A stretch of 64,000 nt of DNA, taken from NCBI GenBank assembly GCA_023213315.1, contig JAKCPI010026397.1, positions 1 through 64,000 on the forward strand, given 5' to 3'. Source of the stretch: Euborellia annulipes (lineage: Eukaryota > Arthropoda > Insecta > Dermaptera > Anisolabididae). The translations under genes were made by a program, and so were the position numbers. Below are positions 34,640-46,593 of the stretch, in pieces. Numbering within the stretch: position 1 is the stretch's first letter; the number at the start of each line of letters is the position of its first letter. The notes below the pieces were generated by a model. The model saw only the letters and a program-made list of their open reading frames with translations. It was not told the origin of the DNA and ran no database searches.

Positions 34640-35305
34640 CAGTGTATGTCTGCATGAAAAAAACTGAATGTGATTTTTTGACAATTACTTACATTTTTTT
34701 TAATCTCTGAAACTGAGGAAAAAATGTAAAACATTCCATCACGTCAGGTTTTTTTTGTAAACCTATAATGATTTACCTGTGATTTTTGAGAAATTGAACT
34801 ATGAAGAACATCGTTGGGTGGTTTGTGGAATCTTCAAAATACTATAACTTTGTTGTTGGAGGGTCCCTGTATCCTGAACTTGTGAGACAGTCGATCCAGA
34901 GATCGCCATTGGACTAAAAATGACTGACCACTACGAGGACCTTAAACCCCGGGGTAAAAGTTCATTTCCCACACTCTCATATTAACTGTTTTTCCGAAAG
35001 CTTAGGAGCCTATAATAAAGAACAGGGTGAAAGATTTCATCAGGAAAAACGGTATCAAGAAAAAAAAAAAAAAGAAAAAATGGTTTTGCAGACAAAAAAA
35101 GCAACCATAGAGTGTTTAATTTTTTATACCCCTGTTTTTCCATTTTTTTTTTTTTTCTTTTGTAAATTACCCATGTTTTGTAAAAAAATGTACATGATGG
35201 AGGGAAATGATGAACAGTTTTAGATTCAGCACACTAAAAAACCTAAGATTCATAAAAAATATTCCATTCAGCTGAAAAAAAAGAATTTATTTAGCAGACC
35301 AGTGT
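34640..35305. other. Unassigned stretch
   Basis: Mixed composition. 34850-34985 is less AT-rich and contains ATCGCCATTGGAC and CCTTAAACCCCGGGG, but gives no readable frame. Poly-A/T runs follow at 35060-35160. Confidence 0.35.
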
Positions 35306-35450
35306 TATTTACTAAAAATATAAATACTCTACAACGTTTCTACTGGATATTCAGCAGTCGTTTTCAACTACTGTACGCTTGGTCCGATTTAAGCGAACTG
35401 TTGAATTGCTTGAAGCGCACATTACTTGAAAACGACTGCAGAAAAGGCTC
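35306..35450. repeat. Foldback element, family P2, partial
   Basis: The left arm TAAAAATATAAATACTCTAC with AACGTTTCTACTGG is followed by CAGCAGTCGTTTTCAACTAC, and the returning ACTTGAAAACGACTGCAG ends at 35446. The outer part of the right arm is lost. Confidence 0.7.
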
Positions 35451-35576
35451 ATCTCCTTCTCCAACTCTTTGAATTTTTAGAAAACTCCTTTCTATAAATA
35501 AAAAATAGCTCGAATTCATATTTCAATTTTCTAGGCTGTTTACTCTCTTTAAACTAAAAAAAATATATATATATAT

Positions 35577-37319
35577 TAAAGAGAAAAGAAAAACGCTTTA
35601 TTTTCAGCAATTGTTTTTATTTCGTTAGTAAGGCAATATTTCCATATATTTCGGAGACCTAACGGCACTCCTTCCTCAGTGGATCTATATTAACATAAAA
35701 GGGGACATCTGTGAGAAATGGCGGTGGGTCATAAATAATGTTTCGAAAAAAATGTTACAAAAGATACATACTTCACCTCAATTCACCACATTACGGCCCT
35801 TATAATTAAAACGCTTGGAAGCGACATGTTATTCAAGTAGCAATTATTAATCATTTAATTCAATTAGATAGGAAATCCGAAATATATAATATAAAATTTA
35901 TAAAAATAGTTAAAAATTAATTTCTCAAATCTATGATAATATAAATTAATCTAGGAATTATTTCTATTTTTAAAAATACATACAAAAGCTTTAGTAAAAA
36001 TTGTCAGACAAGGAAAATATATCTCTATTCATTTAATCGAATTTGTTTTAATAAAAATTGAGAATGACGTTTTGATACGACCTACTCACAAAATTAATGT
36101 CCTCACAGGCTTATTGTCTAGGATGTTAAAATTGAGTAATAAAGAGTTTTGGAATGAGAATATTTTAAGATTTAAATCGATAGCTCGGTCTAACAACTAC
36201 CCCAAAGCAATAATAAATAAAATAATCCCCAAAACCCTCTCTGCACTAAATAATAATAAGCTAAATAATGGAATAGAAAATACTGATGAGGTAAAATTCT
36301 TTTCATTAACTTTCACACCAGCTTACTCTAAAATAAAACACTTGTTCAAACAATATAATATAAAATTAGTGCCGAAAATTAAAAATGACCTTGCGCCCTT
36401 ATATAATACAAAAGACCCAATTAAAAAAGGACAAAAAAGCAATGTCATATACCAGATAAATTGCAAAGGGTGTAATAAAATTTACATAGGTAACACAAAA
36501 AAAGGGAGATATCGGTTCGTATATCAGAGCATAAAAACTCTGTAGATAAAAATTATAAAAACCAAACAGCCTTAGTCAAACATTCCAAAATTGAAAAGCA
36601 TAGCTTTGATTTTGATAACTACGTGGTTTTGGATTTTGAGAGAAATTGGATGAAGCGATATTTCAAAGAAAGTTGTTTCATTCAAAAAAACATCAATAGG
36701 ACAGTGAATTTTAGGGTTGACACTGAAAACCTCATAAACGGTTATAAAATTCTATTGAAAGACTGAACCACCGAAATGTCGTATCAAAACGTCATTCTCA
36801 ATTTTTATTAAAACAAATTCGATTAAATGAATAGAGATATATTTTCCTTGTCTGACAATTTTTACTAAAGCTTTTGTATGTATTTTTTAAAAATAGAAAT
36901 AATTCCTAGATTAATTTATATTATCATAGATTTGAGAAATTAATTTTTAACTATTTTTATAAATTTTATTATTATATATTTCGGATTTCCTATCTAATTG
37001 AATTAAATGATTAATAATTGCTACTTGAATAACATGTCGCTTCCAAGCGTTTTAATTATAAGGGCCGTAATGTGGTGAATTGAGGTGAAGTATGTATCTT
37101 TTGTAACATTTTTTTTCGAAACATTATTTATGACCCACCGCCATTTCTCACAGATGCCCCCTTTTATGTTAATATAGATCCACTGAGGAAGGAGTGCCGT
37201 TAGGTCTCCGAAATATATGGAAATATTGCCTTACTAACGAAATAAAAACAATTGCTGAAAATAAAGCGTTTTTCTTTTCTCTTTAATAAACCAAACTTCA
37301 GCATCACCACTTGAGGAGA
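35577..37319 (+). mobile_element. Penelope-like element between inverted pseudo-LTRs
   Basis: Left arm 35577-36079 and right arm 36780-37286 are near-perfect reverse complements (about 505 bp). Between them lies the GIY-YIG coding region. The right end carries an unpaired tail of about 32 bp (37287-37319), and AT-repeats flank both sides (35562-35576 and 37319-37334), a possible target duplication. Each arm contains CTGAGGA-GGAG-loop-CTCC-GAAATAT (right 37182-37215; left, minus, 35679-35646). Inverted pseudo-LTRs plus a one-sided tail are known for Penelope-like elements. The reverse-transcriptase part is missing, so the copy is 5'-truncated and cannot move itself. Confidence 0.85.
36072..36766 (+). 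pseudogene. Penelope-like polyprotein C-terminus with GIY-YIG endonuclease, frameshifted
   Basis: The first frame (36072-36545; counted from a TTG, since it is open from inside the left arm) encodes about 157 residues. The N-terminal part (TGLLSRMLKLSNKEFWNEN) resembles the region after the reverse-transcriptase thumb in Penelope-like elements. Residues 124-140 (NVIYQINCKGCNKIYIG) hold the GIY-like and YIG-like motifs and the CxxC (131, 134) typical of the Penelope GIY-YIG domain. A one-base shift near 36505-36518 moves the frame; the second frame (36518-36766) begins RISEHKNS, the Arg...EH block with the expected catalytic Arg, and ends with DTENLINGYKILLKD before TGA. Apart from the frameshift the endonuclease looks well kept, so the insertion is fairly recent. 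Confidence 0.85.
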
Positions 37320-37334
37320 ATATATATATATATT

Positions 37335-38188
37335 TGACAATATATTTTGACTTAATATCCCTATATTAATTAGATATGAGAACATGGTTTGCTAATTTGC
37401 TATATTCATTCGTATAGAATACAATCATCATAAAAGCAGAAGTCAACTTTCCCCAATCGAACAAAATTAAAATCTGGATTTCTCTTTGATGAAATGGACA
37501 ATTTGCACTAATTGGACACTGCCAAAGAGACATTGTACAAGTTAATATTAATATGTTTGTAAACAGTTTAGAAAAGTATTAAAAATAAATTTTTTTTTCA
37601 ACTTTATTTGGATGAATGGTCACTGGTTTTCAATTAGAGATTTGAAGGAGTATAGAAAGAGAAATCATTAATTCCCACCCCAGGCTAGGGCAGTGCAACC
37701 TGGGGAACTAATTTCTCTCTTGGCCAGGATATGAAATAAAAAACAATTTGTTTATAATCAATGTTTCAATAGATAATTACGCTCTTCCACGAAACTGACA
37801 AATTATTAATTCAAAATTATAGTTCTTGAGTAATTTTCAAAAAAATGTCAATTTAAATAAATATAAATAATTGTCTGACAATTATTAAAATGAGCCGGCT
37901 TCTGATAAATAAAAGGACTTTTATAATAATTTGTTCATTCAAAATTTTCTTATATCATCTTCTGGTTGGTGGAGAATTTTGTGATTATGGACAAGAGAAA
38001 AAAAGGGCTGACGAGGTCCTTCTCCAGGAAATTCTACAGTCCACACTCTAAATGATTAATACATTTTGCATATTCATTGCGGAACCAAAAGAAATAAGCT
38101 TAAAGCACGTAAATCGAAAGGACATCTGATTTAAATACTGCCCCCTTTTCAAATACAGTAGTTATTGATTATAAAAAAATGAAGTATA
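37335..38188. other. AT-rich stretch without recognised feature
   Basis: Short less AT-rich parts near 37676-37735 and 37975-38050. No readable gene or repeat end. Confidence 0.4.
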
Positions 38189-38672
38189 TTTTTACTTTCT
38201 CTTACATATATATATATAAAGAGAAAGTATTGGAATATATGTCCAAAACTCGATGTCTTGATAGAAATATCTGTGTCTGTGAACAAAATATCTCAAGAAT
38301 GAAAAGAGCTAGGAGGTTGAAATTGCATATTTAAGTTAAACCCCATGGGACATAACACGAAGCTTTTGAACAAAATCGGCCAGAAAGTAAAATGCTTAAC
38401 TGATCTACTTTTTTCCGATTTTCTCAAAATTTGCTCTAACGATTTTGATTAAAATTCATAAATTATCAATTATTTTCTAGATGCTCTTTAGTCTTAAAAG
38501 ATAAGATGAGAAATGGTTGCTATGTATATAAATATTTTTCTATGTTTATAAATTTTACAGCTTGAATTCTAATATATTCGTGGAAAATATGTAGACACAA
38601 AAATCTGGTGTGACAAGCACAGAACAGAACTTTCTCTTACCAAAGGCCACCAGTCACACCAGATTTTTTTCT
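38189..38672 (-). repeat. HP element, short copy
   Basis: Closing hairpin at 38189-38235, shortened body, and opening hairpin in which one strand has lost its centre (38600-38672, AAATCTGGTGTGACAAGC ... CCAGTCACACCAGATTTTTT). Confidence 0.85.
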
Positions 38673-39387
38673 ATGCTATTTTAATTTGGAAAATATTTTC
38701 ATTTAAAAAATTCAAAAAACCATCAATAATATAAAGGAATGAATGTCTGACGCAATAATTCAATAAATTACTTAAATTAATTAAATACAGATTTGTTCAT
38801 CACAAGATAATATAAAACTCATCTAAAAAACAAAGAAGGAAGAATGGAGAGAGGAATAAAGATATTTTAATATCAGTAAAAGCGTTGTTACTAAAATGCG
38901 ATACCTTTAAAAATATCAAATAAGCTCGAAAGCTTGGCAATACATTAAATTAACAAATATAATCAGAGATTATAGTCCACCAAACAAGGGAGTTTGTCTA
39001 AATCCGCGTATGAGTGTGATTTGTTTGAAACGGACCCATAAAGGGTTGAGAGCATTTTATCAAATTATTCTGTCATGCTTGTTTCTATTTCATATTTCAC
39101 TTGTCATCAAACAAATTTAGGATCAAACATTTTTTTTTTTTTACTTTGATAAAAATTGTTTACTTTCAAATAAGTAGCACAAGCCCGATTTTATTATTTT
39201 AAGTGATGAATAATTGATGGGGAAATAATGTAAATTATAAGAAAGAGAATAAAAAAATATATTTAAATTTTATAATAGAAAACATAAATTTGATGTATAA
39301 TTATAAATTTTTTTCATTAAAAAAAAAAAAAAACACAACAAAGGAAAAAACATTATTTTGTTTTTAAATCTAAAAAATTATTATTAT
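38673..39387. other. AT-rich stretch without recognised feature
   Basis: A/T-rich, with poly-T and poly-A tracts. Nothing recognised. Confidence 0.4.
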
Positions 39388-39535
39388 TGACTCACCAACA
39401 AAAAATCAAGTAAAAATTGAAGGTAACTTTTCGGACGAAATTTATTTGTCCATCTTCAGTCCTTAAGGGCTTATACTAAATTGTCATAATTCTTCATACA
39501 GATGGACAAATCAATTTCGCCCGTTCGGAATTTGG
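39388..39535. repeat. Small foldback, family P6, with hammerhead-like motif
   Basis: On the minus strand CTGAAGA (39459-39453), stem GGAC/GTCC around an 11-base loop, then GAAAAGTTAC. A second, plus-strand AGATGGACAAATCAATTTCG at about 39500-39519 gives the inverted partner. Confidence 0.55.
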
Positions 39536-39664
39536 CATCCAAAGGCTTTGTTTATCTATCTATGACTTCAAAATAAGTAGGTTACGCATGAGCCCCTCCT
39601 CAAATTAGGAATTCTTTATAACATAGTTGAGGTTGGTTGAAAGAAGTCGAAATAGAATTAGTTC

Positions 39665-40110
39665 ATTAGGGGTCGTCCTATTACATATTACGTGACGCGC
39701 TAGGGTGGGGGGAGGGGTCTGGGCAAAGCGTTACTAATTGTGACATGGGGGAAGTGTGACATCACAATTCAAAGTTGAATTTATAAAATTTTTTGATTTT
39801 AAAAAGATGGAATAAGACTCATATACTAAAAAAAAAGGTCAAATGATTTTCGCAACAGGGAAAAATGGAGTGATTATTTGAGTCAAAAGGAAAAATTTAC
39901 TAAAAAAAAGGTAAAATGATATGAATTTTGTTTAGGAAATTTTAAAACAAATTTCGGTTTCGAGGAGGGGGGGGGTGTGGTAGTTCTATGTTGTGACGGT
40001 GGGTTTGTTCGTGTATGACAGGGGGGGGAGGGGGACTAGAAATGAACTCACAAGGAGGGATTAAGAGTTAGGAAATAATGTAACTTCATATGGTCCCGGT
40101 AGATGGCTAC
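39665..40110. mobile_element. Candidate DNA-transposon remnant with GGGGTCGTCC end
   Basis: The left edge GGGGTCGTCCTATTACATAT followed by TACGTGACGCGC and G-runs is a terminus style I recall from invertebrate DNA-transposon MITEs. The right part has G9 and G10 tracts and ends near TAATGTAACTTCATATGGTC, which pairs only loosely with the left end. Confidence 0.35.
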
Positions 40111-40307
40111 GGTCAGAGGTCCGTTGGGTTTGAGGTGTGTGTCTTCGTGCACGGAAGCATCTCGTGTAAATAAAAGGGGATCCCGATAGGAATTTCAAAT
40201 AAAAAATTGATAAATATAATCACTTGTGAAATGAAAGCATCTATAGGCCTATATATAATTCGCTAATCTCCCTCTAACTTTCCTATGTCTTTTTGTTAAT
40301 AGCTATT

Positions 40308-40670
40308 TTTTGTCTTTATATATTTATTCAATGTTCACAGCGGACGTTTCAGTTCCTTGTTGTTCACAACTACAGAGCTGGCAAAAAGTGAATGTGTCTT
40401 AGTGGATTTTATACATTGTTTGAACCATACCCTTATATAATAAATACAATATATACACCACATACATGACCAGGACATTTTTTTTGTACCTGGCTATGTA
40501 TGTGCATATATTTATTGTATTATATGGTTCAGACAATGTATAAAATCCACTATGACACATTCATAAAGGCTATGCAAGCTCTGAAGATGGTTCAAACAAG
40601 GAACCGAAACGTCAGCTGTGCAAATTGAATAAATATATAAAGAAGAAACTATAGCTGCATTTCTCATTTG
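40308..40670. repeat. Foldback element, family P3, copy 2 (complete)
   Basis: Arms 40308-40470 and 40480-40660 pair over most of their length (AGTGGATTTTATACATTGTT with its partner ACAATGTATAAAATCCACTA). The right arm has the full motif: CTGAAGA (40581-40587), GGTTC-AAACAAG-GAACC stem-loop, then GAAACGTC (40606-40613). The arms share the AGCTGTG...TTGAATAAATA tail with copy 1. Confidence 0.85.
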
Positions 40671-41995
40671 GCGATACCCTCCTATTAATATTACATCAGC
40701 TATACAATTGCGTTTTATGTATATCGACGTTCTAATTAGCAAAGCCTAACTACATTTTTGTTTATTTTTCAGAAGAGCCAAAAAACATTTCATTGTCATT
40801 GTTAGAGCCACTGTTAAACATTTTTCGTGGACTTTTCGAACTGAAATTTGAATTAAGCTCTTACCCAGTTCAGGGCATAAGGAGAATGATATTTTTCAAC
40901 AGAAAATACAAAAAAATTATTTTCGGAAAAAAAGTGAAGTTATACACTTTTCTACTGAGAGCGTCGATATCTTTTTGAGTTATTAATATTTTTAATATTA
41001 GTGTATACCAATATTTACTTTTGCTTCTTTTAAAATGAGAAGGCCTTTAAGTTTTTGCATTGTCAGTGAATGCTAATGAAAAACTCTCCTATTCTCGTAT
41101 AAATAATATTATTAAATATTATTATTTATATTAAGGTGAGATTTTCATATTAAAATAAAAAATACATTTATGGCAACAACTACAACTGCTAATCATATCC
41201 CGAGGAGAGCTGTGCAAAATAATAGATTATTTTCTTAAAACATAATAGATTATTTTTTTCCATAATCGAACGCCCCTAATCCCGAGACGCCGCCCGATAG
41301 GACCCGCCGAAAGTTGGCTCTTTAAAGTTTTTCTGAAATTCTATTCGAGATCTAATGGGTAGAGATTTTTATCATCCAATATTATTTTTAAATTATTTGA
41401 ATATTTAAATCTTGAAATATTCGATTCAAATTTGTTCGAATCGAAAACCCTAATTGTGAAGAATTATTAATTTAACGATCCGTTTATTATTTCGAAACTA
41501 AATTAATTTTTCTAATTGTTCTGACTAATTGTATTTGATAATAAATAGCTACATTCAAAGGCTTCACTCCGTTGATGGTAGTAGTGGTCTTATGGAGGGA
41601 GAGAGGGAGAGTGGAGTGGGGGGAATACAAATAACACGTTGCATGCATTTTGCAATCCGTCAAAAGCGTTCGCCTCCGGCACCAGGTGCCAAACTCAGTT
41701 TGCACGGTCTTGATTTTGATTCACGTCTCTCGAGTTTATCAATTATCACTAACAGCAAATTTAATTGGCAGGATTAAATGTTTAGAAAAAAAAAATGGTG
41801 TAACTATACGCACATCATATAACTTTAAAACAACCATCTCTCTATTTAAATTTAGAAAATTGTCTAAAATTAAAAAACTAAATAAAATTAATATATATAG
41901 CATTTTTAATTTTAATTTATTTCAATTGAAATGGATACCAATCAATAGAAATAAATAGACGCGGAGTCTTACAAAAAATAACTTAAACAAATTTT
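40671..41995. other. Unassigned stretch
   Basis: AT-rich. 41560-41720 is more balanced, with several short open frames on both strands but no recognised domain. A fragment like the HP opening hairpin start (ATGGTGTAACTATACGCACA) lies at about 41796-41830. Confidence 0.35.
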
Positions 41996-42474
41996 TAAAA
42001 ATCTGGCGTGACTGGTCGCACAGCACACAACTTTCTCTTACCCTCGGGCAAAAAAAGTTGTGTACTATGCTTTTCACACCAAATTTTTTGTGTCGAGATT
42101 CCCATAGCATCTTAGTTCCAAACCACTTACATTTCATAATTAATATTTTATTTTTCTATGAAATACAAATGTGCTTCAAAACACTTAAAAGGCAAAATGA
42201 GAACATTCATTTGAAAGAGCATCTAAAAAATAATTGATTTTTGAATTTTAATCAAAATTGTTGGAGCGAATTTTGAGAAAATCAAAAAAAAAAACTAAAA
42301 AAGTACATCAGTAAAGTACTAGTACTTTTTGGCCGATTTTGTTCAAAAGCATATTTTGACCGTCCGGGAGAGTACCCAACTTGAATATAAAATTTCAAAC
42401 CGGTAGCTCAATTCCTTCATGCTTAAAATCATTACACACACACAAACAGACCACTTTTTTGGACTCAGGGAACC
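41996..42474 (+). repeat. HP element, right end replaced by SINE 2
   Basis: Opening hairpin AAAATCTGGCGTGACTGG... to ...CACACCAAATTTTTTGTG and shortened body up to TTTTTTGGACTCAGGGAACC, where SINE family 2 begins. The closing hairpin is missing. Confidence 0.85.
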
Positions 42475-42477
42475 TTC

Positions 42478-42600
42478 AAGGTCTTTTTCAGCATCTAAGG
42501 CCATTTAGACCTCATTCCTATTTATTTCAAATGAAATAAATTTTTCTCGCTTGGGATGGGAAGCGAACCGGGAACCCCAGCCATGAGAAGCTTCTCTCTA
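42478..42600 (-). mobile_element. tRNA-derived SINE family 2, copy 2
   Basis: Shares GCATCTAAGGCCATTTAGAC and TTTTTCTCGCTTGGGA with the 14.4-kb copy. On the minus strand it carries CCGGTTCGCTTCCC, a good Pol III B box. Confidence 0.6.
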
Positions 42601-42699
42601 TTTATGTTCTTTCTTTAAAAAAAAGGGAATAATTTATTTCATTTTTTTAAATTATAAAAACAAAATTAAAAATAATTTTGCATTTAAAAAATTAAAAAT

Positions 42700-43000
42700 T
42701 CTTTCTTGGGTCGGTGATCTAATCTAAAGGTAGTCCGCCCGCTGAGAAAACGTGGTTCGAGTCTAGGAGAGGGGGAGGGCACTTTTGCTCATTGTATGTA
42801 GAAATGACAGTAGATGGCGCCGACGTCGTTGTATATAAAATGCGGTTAAATGTCCCTTAGAGGACAGTTCACTTGAGTCGGAGCAAGTGTACAGTACTTC
42901 AAAACGACTGCAAAATAAGCAGTCGAAACGTTGTACAGTATATACTTTTAATAAATAATTAATACAAAATGTGGTCTATAATTAGAAGCTAGTAGAATTT
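42700..43000 (+). repeat. tRNA-like head joined to a single P2 arm
   Basis: 42712-42775 looks tRNA-like: CTAATCTAAAGGTAGTCCGC (A-box region) and GTGGTTCGAGTCTAGG (B box). Downstream the single P2 arm contains GGAGCAAGTGTACAGTACTT, GCAAAATAAGCAGTCGAAAC and ends ...TTAATACAAAATGTGGTC. No inverted partner is present. Confidence 0.55.
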
Positions 43001-43002
43001 TG

Positions 43003-44552
43003 CTCAATCATAAACACAAAATCATCTCGCAAAATGTCTTTATTAAAAATTAAGTTTGGTTGTTTTAATATTTATTTATTTATTTTTTTGAACCTTAACA
43101 AATAAAATAAATTAAGATGAACAATTTAAAATCTTAATTTAAATAGGAATATTCGAACCAGAGTGTTTAAATATATTGAAGCAAGTCAAAAGTTATCCTG
43201 TCGCAGTGAAACACTTTATCCATTTTATACACAGTAGTTAGTTTCATTGAGATTTTCACGAGTCGCCGAACTCCACCCCACCCTAGTCTTTTTCCACTCG
43301 GGAACCCGTTACTTTTATCATCAGTACTTGGGCTTCTGTTTTCATTTTCTCAGAGGAATTTATTAAAGTACGAGGCTTGACTTAACTCCATTCGTGCAAC
43401 AATGCATTTGAAGAAAGAAGGAGGTTCTTTACAATCAAACCCTCTTCCCTTTTTTACAGATAAATTTACGAAGATGCTTTTTTGAGACACCCGCATCCAT
43501 CTGCCTTTGTTAGTCTGATCCAGTTTAATTAATCTAATCTCCTCTCTTCAAGGAGCAAAATCGATGAAATTATATACTGTTTTGTGAAATATATAATTTA
43601 ATTAAAACGAAAAAGTCATTTTTAAATAGAATCTTCTACTACTAATTAGTATTTATCATAACAAGATGCGCCGCCCCCTTCAACCCCTGTCTCGGGTGGC
43701 CTTTCTTTAATCATAATCTACCATTTTTCAGACAATTAAATATAAATAAACTACATATATTAATAAACAAAAATATATAAATGATATTATTGTGTTTATT
43801 TATTCCACTCCTCCTTGACGATCATCCAGTGGATTAAAATATTCTCTATTTTAAGTCCAACATTGAAATAAAATAAAAATAAAGTAAAGTATATTTATTT
43901 GTTTGTGGATTGTGACGGGTTATGATTTGTACAAAACACGCTAAAACATCGATTGAATACACGCAAAGTATTTTTTTTCCCTCTCATTTCCGTGTATTTA
44001 TTCTAACATGTGTTGCTATAAAGGCCGGTCTTACGGGCATTTTCTAGTTAGTTAATAATTTTATTGAATTATTTCGTGACAAAGAAAACGAGTTAGTTTT
44101 TAAAGAATTGTTCATTTTTTTAAATTAATTACTAAAAAAATATAAATTATATTCCAAGAGAGTGTAGTTGAAAATATAAATATATTGGAGTTAAGCAAAT
44201 TTAGCTAAAGAAAATTTTTTAGACAAGAGTAAAAAATATAGTTTTGAAAATAACACAGCAAAACGTCAAAGATTAAGAGTATGGCAGGCACCTAGGTTGC
44301 CGGTTGTCTAGGCGCAAGCCCGACTCACAAATCTGACGAAAAAAGCAGCTATCACCGTGAGTCTAACCACGGACCTTCCGGGTGTCTCAGTTAATAAATT
44401 ATTTCCTTTTTTTCCTTACTAATTAAGCAAAAAATTTTAAAGCGGTCCGCTAAAATGAAAAAGTTTAAAACCGCCAATCCAATATGAAGAATATTTAATT
44501 TAAAGTATTTTAAAATGTATGATAATTAAAAAATTAAAAACACTTATAATTA
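43003..44552. other. AT-rich stretch; weak tRNA-like motif
   Basis: Mostly AT-rich with balanced parts at 43200-43330 and 43670-43700. On the minus strand near 44345-44400 a CCGTG/CACGG stem around GTTAGACT resembles a T arm, but no A box was found. Confidence 0.3.
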
Positions 44553-44969
44553 TTATGGAAGTTTTTAATTATAGACCACATTTTGTATTAATTATTTATT
44601 AAAAATATAAATACTGTACAACGTATTGACTACTTATTCTACAGTTGTTTTCAACTACTGTGCACTTGCTGTGACTCAAGCGAACTAACCTCTAAGAGAC
44701 ACTTGCGTGAATTTTTAGCATTTTATATGCAATAAAGTTAGCAACTTATCAATCATTCCTGTGATGTATCTGTTTCTAGCTTCATTGCATATAAAATGCT
44801 ACTAACTTCACGTATGTGTCCCTTATAGGTCAGTTCACTTAAGTCGGAGCAAGCGCACACTACTTGAAAACGACTGCAGAATAAATGGTCGAAACGTTGT
44901 ACAGTATTTATAGTTTTAATAAATAAATAATAACAAAATGTGATCAATAATTAAAAACTTCTATAATTT
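44553..44969. repeat. Foldback element, family P2, complete
   Basis: Arms 44553-44728 and 44783-44969 are inverted over their full length, from GGAAGTTTTTAATTATAGAC to the inner GCATTTTATATGCAAT. The right arm carries CTTGAAAACGACTGCAG, the returning half, then GAAACGTTGTACAGTA (44891-44906). Confidence 0.85.
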
Positions 44970-44979
44970 ATTTAAATAT

Positions 44980-45201
44980 TTCGCTAATGTCCGTATGTCT
45001 GTCTGTCTGTCACACTCTGTTTGAGCAAATTCCCGTTGAAATTTTGATACCTAATTTTTGATACGATGGGGGGGGGTCTTGGGGGGGCTTCCCAAAATTA
45101 AGAAAAGGCGAGGGTCCGCCGCAGGCTACCCAGAGCCAGCTGGCGGGGGCGAAGCCTCCCAGCTAGGCGCGAGGTCCGCCGAAGGCGGGCGCCGCGGCTA
45201 G
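44980..45201 (+). mobile_element. Possible Helitron-like 3' end
   Basis: A GC-rich block ends with a small hairpin CCGCC-GAA-GGCGG, then nine bases (GCGCCGCGG), then CTAG (45198-45201) directly before T. This is the arrangement of a Helitron 3' terminus (hairpin about 10 bases before CTRR, insertion next to T). The 5' end is unknown; a TGTC-repeat and G-runs lie upstream. No Rep/helicase is visible. Confidence 0.4.
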
Positions 45202-46227
45202 TAATAATAATTTATAAACCACAAAAGCTTTAATAAACACTATAAGTTTCAAAGATTTTTTTAAGATGGATATTTTTATCCCTTATTCGACAGTGACACA
45301 TGAAGTTCGAAATGCGTGTTAAAAATATTAATTAATTTTTAATATATATTTGAAACTTTTAACGTAGTGTTTTTAATTTTTTTTTTCTGATTTTCATAAA
45401 TGTACATAATGTTTCAACTATAACCTATGATTTGATTATTTTATGATGTTTTGTCCTATTAAAATTTGTACAAAAAAGAATTTGAAGCGAATCTTAGTAA
45501 AAATTATATACCTATACATAATCTTAATAATATACTGTATTCCAAGTGTGGAAATATTAAAAAAAAAAAAGAAGGAATTCACTCATTCTTTATAGCGTCA
45601 TAAAACACTTAAAGTTATTTAGGAAAGCAGAAAAATCAAAGGATAGGTAATCTCTCTGCCTCTCAAATGCCTAGAGCTATACAACAAATAAAAATTAGTT
45701 CGAACGTAATCGAATTGAGGATCGGTTTTATTTTTATTTCTTTTTTTTTTTCTTTTTTTCTGGCAAAGGAGAAATAAATAAATGAAGAATATCGAATATT
45801 TCTTATCAAAGTCATATTTAAACAACAACTTTACTGGCAAAATACGAATGGGATTTTGTGAAAATTTATTCAAATTGGAATTTATTTGGAGTACAATTGC
45901 ACGTGGCCGTAGCACACTGATTGAGATCATAGTCGGTATCACGTCTGAATTCATAAACTTTTTTCAACACTATGTTGATATTCATTTTCGTCGTTTGGAC
46001 GATATGAAGACTAAGCTTGGAGCTCTCAGAAAGATATCGTGCTCTCGATAGTTTGTTTTTGAATGGGCTGCCTACTTATTCTATTCTACCAGATCACATT
46101 TTCTAATTTAAATTTTAAAAACTTTTAATTCATCAAATATTCCAATTTACTTTAGAAATTATTCTGATCTTCGGAATGTTAAATACACATTAGATCGGAA
46201 AATGTTATTAAGGACTGGCGACTCCAT
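45202..46227. other. AT-rich stretch with an unassigned frame
   Basis: A frame at 45782-46051 encodes 89 residues with a plausible mixed composition (ARGRSTLIEIIVGI ... DIHFRRLDDMKTKLGA), but I recognise no family. It could be an old transposon or gene fragment. Confidence 0.25.
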
Positions 46228-46274
46228 TGCAAATATCAACAGTTTCGGTCGTGAAGAGAACCATCAGGCCTAAA
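46228..46274 (-). repeat. Hammerhead-like motif relic
   Basis: On the minus strand CCTGATGG, a short stem-loop, then GACCGAAACTGTTG. One base from CTGATGA. No arm partner was found. Confidence 0.35.
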
Positions 46275-46593
46275 ATAATACAATTTTTTTATATTTTATA
46301 TTGAAATATTATTTATTTAAAATTCAAACAGAATAATTTCTAAAGTAAACCTTCCATGCACTAAACAAGTATAATAAATTTCCACCATATTATTCCAATT
46401 TAGGTTTTTGTAGTAGATAAAAATTATTAAATAAAATTATTTATTTAAAATAAATTTTTCTTACTTACGGTAAGGATGAAATGCAAATATAAATTGATAA
46501 TTACCTGAAACAAAGAGAAAATAATACATAAGTAAAATTATTAAAATCAATTACAATAAGTTAGCAAATTTAAGGCTTGTTGAACCACTTCTA

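Noticed and set aside
36072..36545. Intact endonuclease gene
   Set aside because: The frame stops early and the conserved RxxEH block continues in another frame, so the copy is broken.
44280..44400. tRNA gene on the minus strand
   Set aside because: Only a T-arm-like hairpin; no A box and no acceptor stem.
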